Of a stretch of DNA of 64,000 nt, positions 22,995-38,205 are shown piece by piece. The stretch covers positions 14,880,001-14,944,000 of the forward strand of contig OX579639.1 of NCBI GenBank assembly GCA_951230915.1, read 5' to 3'. The DNA comes from Antitrichia curtipendula (taxonomy: Eukaryota; Streptophyta; Bryopsida; Hypnales; Leucodontaceae). Under the pieces are notes generated by a model, which saw only the letters and a list, made by a program, of their open reading frames with translations, did not search any database and was not told the DNA's origin. Made by a program: the position numbers and the translations under genes. Position 1 is the stretch's first letter. Each line of letters starts with the position of its first letter.

Positions 22995-24482
22995 TTAAAT
23001 ACGGCTGGGATACATGAACACCCTCACTCTGGCACCCTGCACAACATAATCATCAGGATTAATTAACCCTTTAGGATCAAGGAGTGCTACTGAAGTATAT
23101 GCTCTTATTCTTGTTTTTATTGTGTGACTTCAATCTATACGAAATTCAATCCAAAGCCAAAAAACAAGAATTTAGAAACGTATTCGGAGTATCATATTTC
23201 TACAGATCATTCGTGCCAGTATTCATCAGGTTAATCAAATAAATGCATAAAATGAAAATATACTGTATCAAAAATGTACAGGAGTCCTTCGGAGGTTAAA
23301 ATTCTTAGACGGTTTGAAACACTAACAGCGCAAAAATCAAACGTGGCCAAAACATATTCAGATATCCCACAATGAAAGACTCATAAGGTACTGTATTCGA
23401 CAAGGTCACAAACCCTAACAAACTCTAACCCATGAAATCTCAGAGAGTCGACATCTACAATATTCAGCACTAACAAGAGAAGAAAGGCACGAAAGGTAGA
23501 ATTCCGATGAGGACGAAAAAACTTACGAGGGATGAAGGGGGGAGATTGCTCCTGAACCTAGCACGGACTACTCCACTGCTACCATGGGGACGAACAACCT
23601 TGCCCCAGACGCAGCGGAACTGGGATCCATTCTTCTTGGTCTTGGCCTTGTAAACATAAGCCAATCTCTTTCCGAGGTACCAGTTCACCTCCTCAGATGT
23701 GTTGACACCTTCAATCTGCAAGAGCGAGGTGCTTGGATACTGGTTGGACTTGGACCTGCATAAAAATAAGGTCTCAATTCAGCGACAATGCGTCCGACAC
23801 CGTCAATATCAGTTCATGATTCCAAGGCTTATCTAAAGTTCATTTATAAAGGGCTTCATAAAACTCTGATACGCCAAAATATCATGTTCCTAATACTTTT
23901 AGGGTTCCAAATATCACTAGGCGTCATTGTCGGACATAGAGCACGGACATAGTGAATAGCGTCTGAAATATTCGGCACATTCTCTCGCATCTCAATTCCA
24001 GAAGGAAAAACGCCGATTCTTTCAAAAAAGAGTTTGCAATTATGATACGAAGAAGCAAAATTATCAAAAATCGAAATCGAATGCGGAAGCGCCGAATAGT
24101 GTCACCAAAAGACAGAATACATAACCCTAAAACTGACGACTCCGAATCTATTTAGAGCGTGTTCGCATATACATACCTTTTGTACCCGAGGATGGTTCCT
24201 CGCACGTACAACCTGTTCAAACATCACAAACTCTCACTCATCAGAAACCGAGAAATATGCCACCTCCACAACCACAACCACAACTCTTCTAGGGTTTGCT
24301 CAGTCCCGGAGACTGATACATGATTCTGAACCGAGGTTTTCTTCAGAAAGTCTTAAAACAGTTCCATTGTGTTAAGCTATCCTGCGAAGGGCAATAATGC
24401 ACCAATCCTTGCGAGCAAGAGGTCATTGAAAAGTGCGTGAAGCGAGGAAAAACCTGACGCGTTCACCCTTGCGTTCCACCAT
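22995..24482 (-). CDS. RPL35A: 60S ribosomal protein eL33 (L35a)
   Basis: Four exons on the minus strand: 24454-24482, 24177-24212, 23527-23755 and 22995-23036, giving 111 residues, the normal length. All introns are GT-AG and the phases close exactly. The protein begins [15 protein letters not shown], continues with the family blocks [39 protein letters not shown] and [18 protein letters not shown], and ends [13 protein letters not shown]. eL33 is a structural protein of the large cytosolic subunit. The last exon is only 14 codons and sits 490 bp away from exon 3; I found it by matching the conserved C terminus. A telo-box lies upstream, as in many plant ribosomal protein genes. Nothing suggests a pseudogene. 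Confidence 0.96.
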
Positions 24483-24580
24483 GTCTGGAAGGTGAGAATC
24501 TCGCCGAAAGTGCTAGCTCCGGCAAAGGGGAGAGTTCCTACGAGCGGGCGAGCGAGCGAGGACCCAAAGAGGCGTAGAGA

Positions 24581-24589
24581 TTAGGGTTT
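24581..24589 (-). promoter_or_regulatory. Telo-box AAACCCTAA upstream of eL33
   Basis: On the minus strand the sequence AAACCCTAA lies about 100 bases upstream of the eL33 start codon. Telo-boxes are a known shared promoter element of plant ribosomal protein and translation genes. Confidence 0.7.
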
Positions 24590-26452
24590 CCGCCACCATA
24601 TTGCAGTCGGGGAACGTGGGAACGTGAGGACCATGAAAACCCTGTTCCCAATCAAGAAAAGATTTGAACGCTTGGTGGCGTGCCTATGACCAAGGTAGGT
24701 GGACCAATTGCCACGGTCGTGCCTATGACCGGGTAATGGGATTGGGGCAATGCAATTAGAATGGGATTATTATAAGGTAGTACTATCTACTTCATTGAAG
24801 CTGATGTGGATGCAATAGATATAGAGAAAGAACTAGGGTTTTGCGTTGTTGCACAAAAACGTTGATGATTGTGTTGTGAGGGAAAGAAATCAATTTTTTT
24901 AATTTTTTGGAGCTTTACAAAGTAAAAAAATAAAATGGAAGAATTATAATAAAAATAAGGTTTGAGTCATAATAATAGTAGAAATTTCTTTTTATTAATT
25001 AAATGAAGACTGGTATGTTTTCGGTCTTAATTGCAAAGAAAACTATGATTATGAATAATGCACACTTTCTATGTTTAGCACTTGATAACTAAAGGCCTTT
25101 GAAGTGTTGTATTTGCATACCACACTATTGGTAATATTTAGTTGTGTGTATTCTAAGTAAACTAGTCAAGAGACATTGTGCTTGTCAAATATCAAGTTTT
25201 GGCAATATTTAGGGAATTTTCAACTTATGGTAACAATAAATTATGGGATTTCTACATTTGCAAGGCTTGGGGGGTCCAACATATCTTCAATGGATCAAAT
25301 GTTTACTTCATGATATAAAGTAGTATGGCTTCATAAGAACAAGTTTCACTTGGATTTGACCCAATTTTTTTGAAAGTTTTGAAGATGTTCTTAATATGGA
25401 AATCCTGAAAAGTAATTTCAATCTATGAGAAAAGGTTTGCAACTTTCTATGCTTTTGAACTTATAGATTTGAATTGTTGATGGTTTGTAGACCAATAGAC
25501 ATGATCCATTTGCATATTCAACATCATATATTGTATCTACCTAGACTATAAGCACTATGAAACATTTATGTATTGCACAATCTCATGATGTAAAAAAATT
25601 CTTGTTTTTTTCAACCCTTAAAGTCCGAAGGCCCCTTTTCGGCATCAAAAAACTCTCAAAACTGCCATTTCTATTGCAAAGAGCAAAAAAGTTTGAATTT
25701 TTATTTATTTTTTCCATTTCTAACCATCTTGTACTAGACTATTATGAAAATGTGTGGAAGAAATTTTAGAAACTTTGACTTCATAGATTGCAAGATATTT
25801 ACAATTGAAGTGAGGAAGACAAGTTTTTTGCACCTTGTTCAACTTGTTTTTTTGGCTTTGAATCTTCTTGATATAAAAATTTTGCACTATTGATTTTAAT
25901 TTTTTAATTTTTTAATGCTGAAGAATTGAATTGAAAGATGGAGGAAAAGAATTCAAAAACACACTTGATTTTCATTCTTAAAAAATTGTTAAATAGAAGC
26001 AAGTACGAGATTGAACAAAAAACTAAATCATTAAAAGCTCTACTATAAAATTGAAATACAATATTCTTAATAGTGAGATTGTTCTAGTAAGAATATTTAA
26101 CCTTATCTAATATTTTATTTTTGATAAAGTTTGAAAATTGCATTCAAAAATTAATTATATAAGCTATTTTTTCAAGAAGATGATAAAAGTGTTCAAAAAA
26201 CAAGATTGTCTATAACTTTCTCATCAATAGTCCAAATAGAATGAATCAAAGTTTTAGATATAGACAAAAATATAATCTATGAGAAAAAAAATTAGAAGCT
26301 AAGAAAATTCAAATTTTTGTCATTTTTTTAGTGTTGCCCCTCAAACTACTTTCTGGACTCAGGGTAGCATAACTTTTGCTCCTAGCCACCAATTGAAATA
26401 AAAATTATACCTACAATTACAATTACTTGCTTGAGGATCAATAAGGTAAACT

Positions 26453-26599
26453 ACCCCATTCTAGACCAAATGGGAGCAAACTCATTGTGGGCAAAATTAT
26501 ATTTTTGGTGTTCATTTTAGAATTTCGATATACATCACTACTATAATTTTGCCCACAACGCGCTTGCTTCCATTTGACCTGGAATGGAGTAGTTACCTT
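26453..26599. mobile_element. Foldback element with about 50-bp arms
   Basis: The left arm 26453-26501 (aaggtaaactacccca...gtgggcaaaattata) pairs with the right arm 26542-26599 read in reverse (aaggtaactactccat...gtgggcaaaattata), with a 40-base loop. The arms differ at a minority of positions. Confidence 0.75.
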
Positions 26600-27140
26600 A
26601 CATAAATCTATATTCTAGTGGTTCAAAGGTAGAAATAGATCTAAGTTCTTTATTTTCTTTGTTTGCACTATCATAAGTCATTGTCTGTCAATATTGAACA
26701 ACTACCTTTGCAAACTTGTACAACATATGGACCTTGAAATGCTTGAGCAACCAATTGCATAGTGTAAACTTGCCAATCACCTCGTAGATAAAATTCAAAT
26801 CCTTCTCCACATAAATATAGACTTTCATGTTTTGAATTTGGCTTGATTATTAAATGTCATGTTAAGATTCACCTTCAAAAAATAGAATGCAAAAATATTT
26901 ATTCCTACAAGTTTTATTGCAATTTAAAGGCGATGAAGCTGAAATCTAGTTAAAAAATCTTTGAAGCCCTTTACTGCACAATATTTGGTCATTGGACGAT
27001 GCTACAAAATTTTGTTCAATTACTATTTGGAAAATGGCAAAAATTGTTGTCTAATTTTTGAATGTGTGTGTTAAATGGCAAGTTTAATCTAATACAACAT
27101 CGAACAACTACAACTAAGATAGGAGGTTCTGAAAGCACAC

Positions 27141-27253
27141 GGACTCTAAAATTGCCCACCTCTTCAAATGTACACTATTTGTACATGTTGCTTTTTTCAT
27201 AGCCTTCATGTACTAACAATATACACTTTAGGAGGTGGGCAATTTTAAAGCCC
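27141..27253. mobile_element. Foldback element with about 30-bp arms
   Basis: The left arm around 27141-27174 (tctaaaattgcccacctctt) pairs with 27222-27253 (aggaggtgggcaattttaaa) across a loop of about 47 bases. There is no coding capacity. Confidence 0.7.
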
Positions 27254-27379
27254 TATGCCATTTCAAACTTCAGAATTTCAGAACTAATTCCACAAAGCTC
27301 CAAAAATTATGAAATGACTTGGGTTAGATGCCAATTCTACTTTTCATTCAAGGAAAATTTACTAAACTATATTTCATGA

Positions 27380-27451
27380 AACTTCACCTCCCCAAAATTC
27401 AGTTTCAGCTCTTAAAACTTCACCTCCCCAAAATTCAGTTTCAGCTCTTAA
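27380..27451 (+). repeat. Perfect 36-bp tandem duplication
   Basis: 27380-27415 and 27416-27451 are identical 36-mers starting AACTTCACCTCCCCAAAATT. The perfection suggests a recent event. Confidence 0.9.
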
Positions 27452-29870
27452 ATGGGCGATTTATGGACCTCCTACCTTAGTGCGCTGCAACTCCATCTTC
27501 CATTTTCAAACGTGATGCTGATTCCTGCGAATCCAACGACAGGCTATACAGGTTCAAACCTACCAAAAAAACAAGGGTCTGCCCCTTTTTCCAGTGTAAG
27601 TCTTCGACCCCTTAGGCCTCTCTACCAGTTGAAAAGAGATCCTTCTCTCGTGTCTAAAACCTTCAGTAAATGTTGAGAAAGTAATATATAAGTATCAATC
27701 AAATTGCTAAACCTCCAGGCAGGAAGAGCAAAATTTTAGTTTGGTTAAGCAAACGCAACCTCAATATAAGCAACGTCCAGTGTACACAACAAGCTTCAAA
27801 ATCGACTTCAACGTAGACACAAAGCATCGTGTATGATTGTCTGTATCTTCAAGTACGTCTGCTCCCTTCTTTCTCTGTTTTTATAGCTCCTTTGCCTTCA
27901 GCATGAATAACTTCCAATGTACGCCACTTCCAAGTATTGACTTGTGTGGAGTGAAATCCACTTCACTCCACACACAAAGTTTCATGTATGTATCCGTCTC
28001 TTCAACTGTACGCGATCTATTTCTGTTTTGCGAAAGCCCTCCCAAATTGCTACACCCTCGGTGTTCTGAGAGAAAAACACACTCAACAGTTCTCTGCAGC
28101 AACCACCACCAATATATGCAGCCTTGATGCTAAGCTTCAGTCAAAACAAAATATCACATAGCAGACGGCCTTCTGCTCCCCTTCAACTGTGTCTGTTTGA
28201 TTCTCTACACTGCTCAACCCTGACTACTCAAGCCTTCAAACACAGGAAGAAACAACAGCAACAGCTCGACATCAACATGAATAACTTCTACTGAATTCAG
28301 CTTCCCAAAACTTGACTGGAACTTAGTTCGGAGAAAGTTTCAGATGTGAAAGTAACAATCACTAAGATACTCACATGCCTTCCACTATTCTATAGCAGCA
28401 AGAACGCTGCACCAGATACTGAAGGAGAGCGATTCATGCCAAGGAGAGCGTGCACCAATTCCTGCTCCCTAAAAAAAATCTCTGATGGATCAATCCCCGC
28501 GAGTTCTTGAGCAACCTTTCAACTGTGTCAATTCCCAAATCCAAATTGATAAACCCTAAATTAAGATAGAAAAACTCCCTCAAAGCAGTTCCGTAGGATC
28601 AACAGTCAATACCACCTTCACTTCAACCGAAACACATCCGCAAGAATGAAACAAGCATCCGAGCGTGTCCATGGAGAAAAAGATTCCGCGTATATAGGTC
28701 AAGGCTCTTCCATTTGATTGAAATGTTATCGCTACCGGTTCAAACTCCAATGTAGAAGGTGTGATCGACGGTGGAATTAAAGTGCATCTGGAAAGGGAGA
28801 GCGACTTCAACCCCAGATTCTGCAAACAGTGCCTCTCGCTCAAATGTGCACTTCTGTCAATTTGTTTTCACGATCTCATCAATTCCTTACTCCCGACGTA
28901 AACCACAGCCAGGAAATACACAGAAATAAGCCGATAAATCCCCGGGCGAATTGTTTTCCGCAATCCCCTGCTAGGGAGGAAAACAGTCGTAATCAAGGGC
29001 TAGGAGTTTCTCAGCTACCGTAATAGATCATCTGCACAACTTTTGCTTAATTGTCAACTGTTTCTACGTTTCCCGTCCGTGGTTTACGTCGGGTAATCTT
29101 CTTCTCACTGGGATAATAAACTGAATCAACTTGTTGGCTACTTTCCAAAAACTACAATAACATCACAAGAAATGCCAAGACGTCATGAAGCCCCATTCGC
29201 TCAGTCTCAGGTCGCCAACGACAACTTACCACTTGGCAATCCAGTCAACAACGATATGCACACGTGGAGGTTCAAAACAGATCAATTCGGTCCACTGAAC
29301 CCTCCTAAAACTCAAACATAGATCACCAAGTCTGTCTCCGCAAACACTCGGCATCCCAAGATTTCAAAAGTATCACAGGAAGCAAGTAAATCACACGAAG
29401 CAAGAGAACATTTTCCAAGACTCCTTTATAAAATTGCTCAAAACAAACAACAGCAAGGAATAACTCCCCGGACTGCTACTGGACCTGCAGAACGGCACTA
29501 GCAAAAATCAGGCAAAATTGTCTGAAAGCCAGCAACAACCCTCGGAATCACACCCAAGCAATGAGGCAGTAGACTAGGAAGTAGGAAATCAAAATGACTT
29601 CACGGCCTCCACTTCTCTGCTAAAAACAAGAAGACTGCAAACTGGAAACCAAGACCTCCTCTCCAGAGAGACGGCTCGCCAGTCGGATGTTAGAGCCAAA
29701 CGACAATCCCATACACCAGCCTAAAACCCAGGACTTTTCGCTGTTGCACCCGGACTTGGAACCCCGTTCCCAAAACCAGGCCAAAGAGCAGGAATCGCAG
29801 CCACCCTCCACAACAAAGGAACACCAAACACCAGGGCGCTACCACCCAAGCGGGAAAGGGTCCCAAGTGT
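27452..29870. other. Downstream region of the PABP gene, no gene recognised
   Basis: Moderate base composition, unlike the AT-rich deserts, so part of it may be the 3' UTR or downstream transcribed region of the minus-strand PABP gene. Short open frames (for example 28580-28843 minus) match nothing I know. It contains a 13-bp-arm hairpin at 27943-27972 (TGTGTGGAGTGAA / TTCACTCCACACA). A 15-bp inverted pair, CCCGACGTAAACCAC and its complement, lies near 28892 and 29080. Confidence 0.5.
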
Positions 29871-29878
29871 AGAGCATC

Positions 29879-33657
<3,779 letters not shown>

Positions 33658-33706
33658 TCACAACACCGCTCCTCTCTTTCCCCCGAACAGGTGGAGTCGC
33701 GACTTG

Positions 33707-33733
33707 TTTCTTTTTTGTTTTTTTAATTTTTAT
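33707..33733 (-). promoter_or_regulatory. A-rich tract in the PABP leader
   Basis: On the minus strand, about 100 bases before the start codon, the presumed 5' UTR contains a run of A-blocks broken by single C, G or T bases. PABP mRNAs in other eukaryotes carry such tracts, and PABP binds them to repress its own translation. That this tract lies in the mature mRNA is inferred. Confidence 0.5.
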
Positions 33734-34640
33734 GATTATTTGCACCCTGCTGAAACAAAGTTCCAGGGAACAAGAAACGGCGACGAAAGAAACGCGCCGC
33801 GTCTTATCTCCCTCCCCCCGGTTGGAATCTCTGCTTCTCCACACGCACCACCACAAAAAGAAAAATACTGCTTCCTGATCCGAAACACAACACAACGCAA
33901 CAACCCCTGCCCCTCAGCCATCGGCCGCTAATCCCTCCCACACGGTATCCCGCAATAGACCTAACCTCCAAAACAGTCCTCAATCACTCTTCCATTAATC
34001 TAATCCAATCCAAAAGCAGCAAACCCTACCTAATTGAAACACACACCAAAAGCATTCGAAACCCTATAAAATCCCGTGATCACGCAATAGAGGCTCACCC
34101 GACAAAAACTCCGACGCGGCGGCGGAGGCAAGCTGATTGCAGGCGGCAGTTGACGAAAGCGACGCGTTCTGTTTCTTTTTTGGATTTTGGTCCCTTGTTG
34201 CTGCGGCTGCGGCTGCGGCCGGGTGGTGAAGCTGCGAAGGGTGGTGATGATGCGGAATGAGTCTTGAGTGCCGTTTGTTTAGCCGCAGGTGGAGTTCGCG
34301 GGGTGGCCGAGCCTCATCGTCGTCGTCATGTCCTCGAAGGCATGAGTGCCGAACAGGCAAGGCCGGGGCCAGCGCCTGTGCTGCTGCAACAGCGGGACGG
34401 AGGGACCAACGACGAGGGGCGAGGGGAACGCGCAACAGACGCGAAGAGGGAAGGAGGCGGGGAGCCAACAGCAACACACACAAGGACCCAAGCGTCTTCC
34501 CCCGCCCTAGGGCTCCCCAGCTCATACCTGACTGACTATACCCGCCTGATTAGACCCGGCTATCTTACCCGCCGTATCTGCCCGGCGGGTACCGTTCTGT
34601 CGCTTTCATACGGGACGGTATGTCACATCTGAGGGAAATG
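33734..34640. other. GC-rich upstream region of the PABP gene
   Basis: This region has many CpG and trinucleotide runs (for example GCTGCGGCTGCGG near 34200) and overlapping long frames on both strands that come from base composition. It probably contains the promoter and leader of PABP. A perfect 9-bp-arm hairpin (TACCCGCCG / CGGCGGGTA) sits near 34567-34592. Confidence 0.4.
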
Positions 34641-34847
34641 CACAGTCGGGGGAGTCACAGTCGCCAAGCCCTTGGGTGACTAGAAGATTCTTCTACAAGT
34701 TTTGTGAAGGATTCTTGGTTATCCAGTTATCTCCTCCCATGTGCACACATGTCAGATCTAAGATTACTAAGGTAGTCTGCTTTTAAAGCGACCATTTAAG
34801 AGCTGATCACCTATTTCGGGGAAGCTAAACTCCTCAAACCAATTTTC

Positions 34848-34915
34848 AGTAAATTTTCATAGGAAGAATGGTAGAATTGGCATCTAACCCAAGTCATTTC
34901 ATATTTTTCGGACAT
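34848..34915 (-). repeat. Dispersed repeat, inverted partner of 27300-27372
   Basis: Read on the minus strand, 'atgaaatgacttgggttaga' and the following 'tgccaattctacc' match 27315-27350. The similarity then continues more weakly through gaaaatttact. The two copies sit on either side of the PABP gene in opposite orientation. Confidence 0.7.
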
Positions 34916-35845
34916 TTCTGAAATAAGTTAGGAATTTTCAAAGATTATTGTTGTAGGCACCTATTTGTGACCATAGGTCTCTCAAAATTCGTTCCCTTGC
35001 AACTTGTAAAGAGATGTGGGGAAACCAAGGAGATTGATTGGCTCTTGCAATAAATAATTCTTTGTCCTTGATCCACTCAATGGCTAAAGTGGTCCATTTA
35101 AGAATCACCTCATGTCTATTCTAGAGCTCTTTATAGGAGCATTTTGAAGAAGATGGATGCTTTTAGAGTAGACTACCTTACACCTAATGGAGATTGAAGA
35201 TGCTGCACAACTTGGTTCACGTCATTTTATTGTCTACATTATTGTTGAATCTTCTTGAAAGCCAAGAGGATACTAAATTCCCCTACATTTTTTTGAACAT
35301 GGTATGAATAAGCTATGAATTTCTTCACTACTAAAAATAGGATTTCCTTAATTCAATCCAAGCTCTCATATTTACAATGCATACATTCTATATAAGAATA
35401 TTGATGGGGGAAATTTTGCAAACAAGATTCAATAATATGCTATTATCAGCTTATATCACGTCCCTTCTATATCTGAGATTTACTTACATATAAGGCCAAT
35501 TCTCACTATATTCCAAATCTCAACTTCCACATAATTCTCCAAAGCTAACAAGTAGAGATGAAAATTGGAACTTGGGACTTTATACTAGTTGTCCTGAGCC
35601 TCAAATCGCTTAAAACTGTCTACATAGTATCATTTTTTGGAAGTTTAGGTGTTTAGAAAGTGAAACTTGGAGCAAGATTTTGAATTCTATTTTTACTACT
35701 CTTGTGAAGTCCTTTGATAAATATCATTTAACTAAAATCTACAACCACTTAAAATACACTATACGTTTTGATCCCTATATGCATTAGCCAAGTTGTCACA
35801 CATTAGATGAGAGGCTTTAGATGTAGATCATCACAAAGTTCAATG

Positions 35846-35978
35846 CATGCTAATATGGTGCATTGAAACGCTATCAAGTTAATTTGGTACCAATCTCCAT
35901 GCTAGGTTTGATATTGAATTTGCATGGAGGTTGGCACCAAATTAGTTTGATAGCGCTTCAATGCAACATATTGGCATG
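35846..35978. mobile_element. Long hairpin, 57-base arms
   Basis: The left arm 35846-35902 (catgctaatatggtgcattg...ctccatgc) pairs with the right arm 35922-35978 with about seven mismatches around a 19-base loop. It could be a foldback MITE or a young hairpin small-RNA precursor. Confidence 0.75.
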
Positions 35979-36695
35979 TAGTCACTTTCCTAATGATAGT
36001 CTCTATCACATGTTGGTTTCACTTCTCATTTGATAGTCACTTGAATGTCTCAAACAATTCAACACATTATCTAGCACATTACGTGACAACTATGTTTTAA
36101 ATTGTTTGCTAGAATCATCTAATCAATCATTTTCAATAAGCCAATCATTTAGTTGATTGTAGAGTACACAATTGACAATATTATAGTGCCAAATTTTTTG
36201 TAGGTGACTTTATAAATAGTATAATAAAAATGTAGCCAAGATCAAGGACAAGGTCATAGGTGATTATATTTAAATAAATAAATATTTTTTAGTGTTAAAA
36301 AAATACCTTTTAAATCATATATTTACAGTGATTTTATGATTTTTAATAGTCTAAAAGTGAAATTATCTATTTACCCCCAAGAATCCTTGGTAGGAACAAA
36401 AAGGTAAATTTGGAGCTGTGGGGCTAGAGTAAGTTATGGTCTAAGAAAATTCTAGACTTAAAATCTTCATTTTTACAAATCTTTTTTTTTTGTATCTTTA
36501 CATGATCTCATGCCTCATCTCATGCAAAAACTCTCACAAAAATGAGACTTTAAATGATCACACCACTCACTTTGCTAAATAATAGACAAAATTTGATTCT
36601 CAATATACTGTGATTTGTTTCATCCATTTTATATAGCTCAAATTGTAGGAAGTTCTTAAAATCTTTCATAATCTATCTAGTAAATCTTAGGACTT

Positions 36696-37628
36696 TTAAC
36701 CCCTAAAGGACCAGCCTGCAGAATTTGGCAACATAAAAAAATTGGGCAGGTACATGTGGCCAGAGATTTACAAGTTTGAGGCTGAAATTTTAATAGAAGT
36801 TGTGGACGAGGAGTACCTCTCATTTGAACTAAATTTTATGACATTTGAAAATACGAGTCAAAAGTTATGGCCTAATATGTTACTTTTTTTCTCAGCCGGG
36901 CAGTTAGGTCAGATCAGAAAAAATCACTTTTTTCAGAAACAAAAATTTGAAACTGGTTTTCCAGAGCTATCTATACGTGGAAAGCTTTTAATCGTTCCAT
37001 TTTGACCAATGAGTCAAAAGTTATGAGGAGTATTAGTTTGCGGGCAGTTTTGGAATCTCTACTCTAAAATAAACTTTGAAGTCTTTTATCTTACTCAATT
37101 TTCAATATTTTTTGAAAAAAATAAAATCATAGGATGTAGATTGTTTAATAAAACATTTCAACCATTGGGATTGGCATTTTTCAATTTCATATCTAAATTC
37201 TTAACAATTTAGTATTTTGAATCATTCTCTACTTCATTCTACTTACTATTTTTTTCCTATATGTTGTACAATTCCAAATGATGTGAAATTTTTCAAGCAT
37301 GTAGCCAACTTGTTTAGGAAAAAGAATCCAAAGAAGCACCACCGTTTTGGACATTTTTTCATAGAAAAGTGAGCTTTTGAAGTGCAGCTGCCCGGTTTTT
37401 TGCAGGGGTCAAAAAACGATTTCAGTGATTTTGAATGCTTATATCTTGCAATCCACGTGGTGGAAATTTCTGAAATTTTTACCACATATTCTCAATTCAG
37501 CATAATACAAGATCCTACGGTTACATGAGTCAAAAAAAAGTTTTTTTCAAAAATTTGGTACTTGTACTAAAAACGGCAGTTCTTGAGCGTTTTCAGTGAA
37601 AACATAGTCACGGAACTTTAGGGGTTAA
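36696..37628. mobile_element. piggyBac-like non-autonomous element, about 0.93 kb
   Basis: The element spans 36700-37624, flanked on both sides by TTAA (36696-36699 and 37625-37628). Its ends are CCCCTAAAGGACC on the left and CCCCTAAAGTTCCG in reverse on the right, a 9-bp perfect terminal inverted repeat. TTAA duplication with CCC termini is the hallmark of the piggyBac superfamily. The interior (one 87-codon frame) resembles no transposase, so the copy is non-autonomous. Confidence 0.65.
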
Positions 37629-38205
37629 GGTAGCAAGGCCTAGCATTGGACACTTAAGACATATACAATATCATTTATTAATAAATTTTTATGAATGCTT
37701 CTAGATGTTATTGACAATTCCAAAGAGAATATCCAACACTTTGATGTACACTTTTTAGATCTCATATGAATTATTTATGATTTTGCAAAGTTTAACTTAG
37801 TAGATTTCTAAATCTATTCCCTAATTTTGATGTAAATGGGCTGAACATCTTGAATTGAGTATCTACTTATTTTCTAGATTTTGGAGCGCACGGTTCTGGA
37901 TAGGAGCTTGGAAATGGGTTCGTGGCTAGCATAGGGTTTAAAGTGACGAGAATTTGGCACGCGGTGAACAAACGACAACACACCACTGACTCACCCCCGA
38001 AGTCCATGATGAACGGCGTCACGACCTTGACTGTTCCACCTCGGAACCAGTCATCGTCACCCCTCTCGCCTAGGGTTTCTCCGTTTCTTCCACTTCCTCT
38101 ACCCTTGCGCTGTGGGATCTAACTACCAGCTTGCATCTAATTCGTGACGACCGCTGGCTCACAGGCATTAACATACGGAGGGAGGCAGCGCAGTTCCTCC
38201 ACCAG
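37629..38205 (+). other. Probable promoter and first non-coding exon of the F-box/kelch gene
   Basis: The sequence becomes GC-richer from about 37900. A good donor (CACCAG|GTATCG) occurs at 38206. A clean acceptor (TTGTTTTATGCAG) at 39714 lies just before the start codon of the F-box/kelch gene. A leader intron of about 1.5 kb is therefore plausible. No protein is recognised here. Confidence 0.4.

Larger units (their letters stand above)
24600..27379. other. AT-rich spacer without a convincing gene
   Basis: Upstream flank of eL33 followed by AT-rich sequence. Only foldback elements are recognisable (26453-26599 and 27141-27253). Confidence 0.65.
34641..36695. other. AT-rich spacer without a gene
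   Basis: No coding potential. It contains a partial inverted copy of a repeat also found at 27300-27372, and a long hairpin at 35846-35978. Confidence 0.65.

Noticed and set aside
23470..23526. C-terminal read-through of the eL33 third exon
   Set aside because: The frame after PPSSL starts with a GTAAGT donor and does not match the family; the real C terminus is the exon at 22995-23036.
34064..34525. 153-codon minus-strand ORF upstream of PABP
   Set aside because: GC-rich composition keeps several frames open on both strands. The frame has His and Ala runs and no family; it is more likely promoter or leader.
36742..37005. 87-codon ORF inside the piggyBac-like element
   Set aside because: No similarity to a transposase or any family; lies in a non-coding interior.
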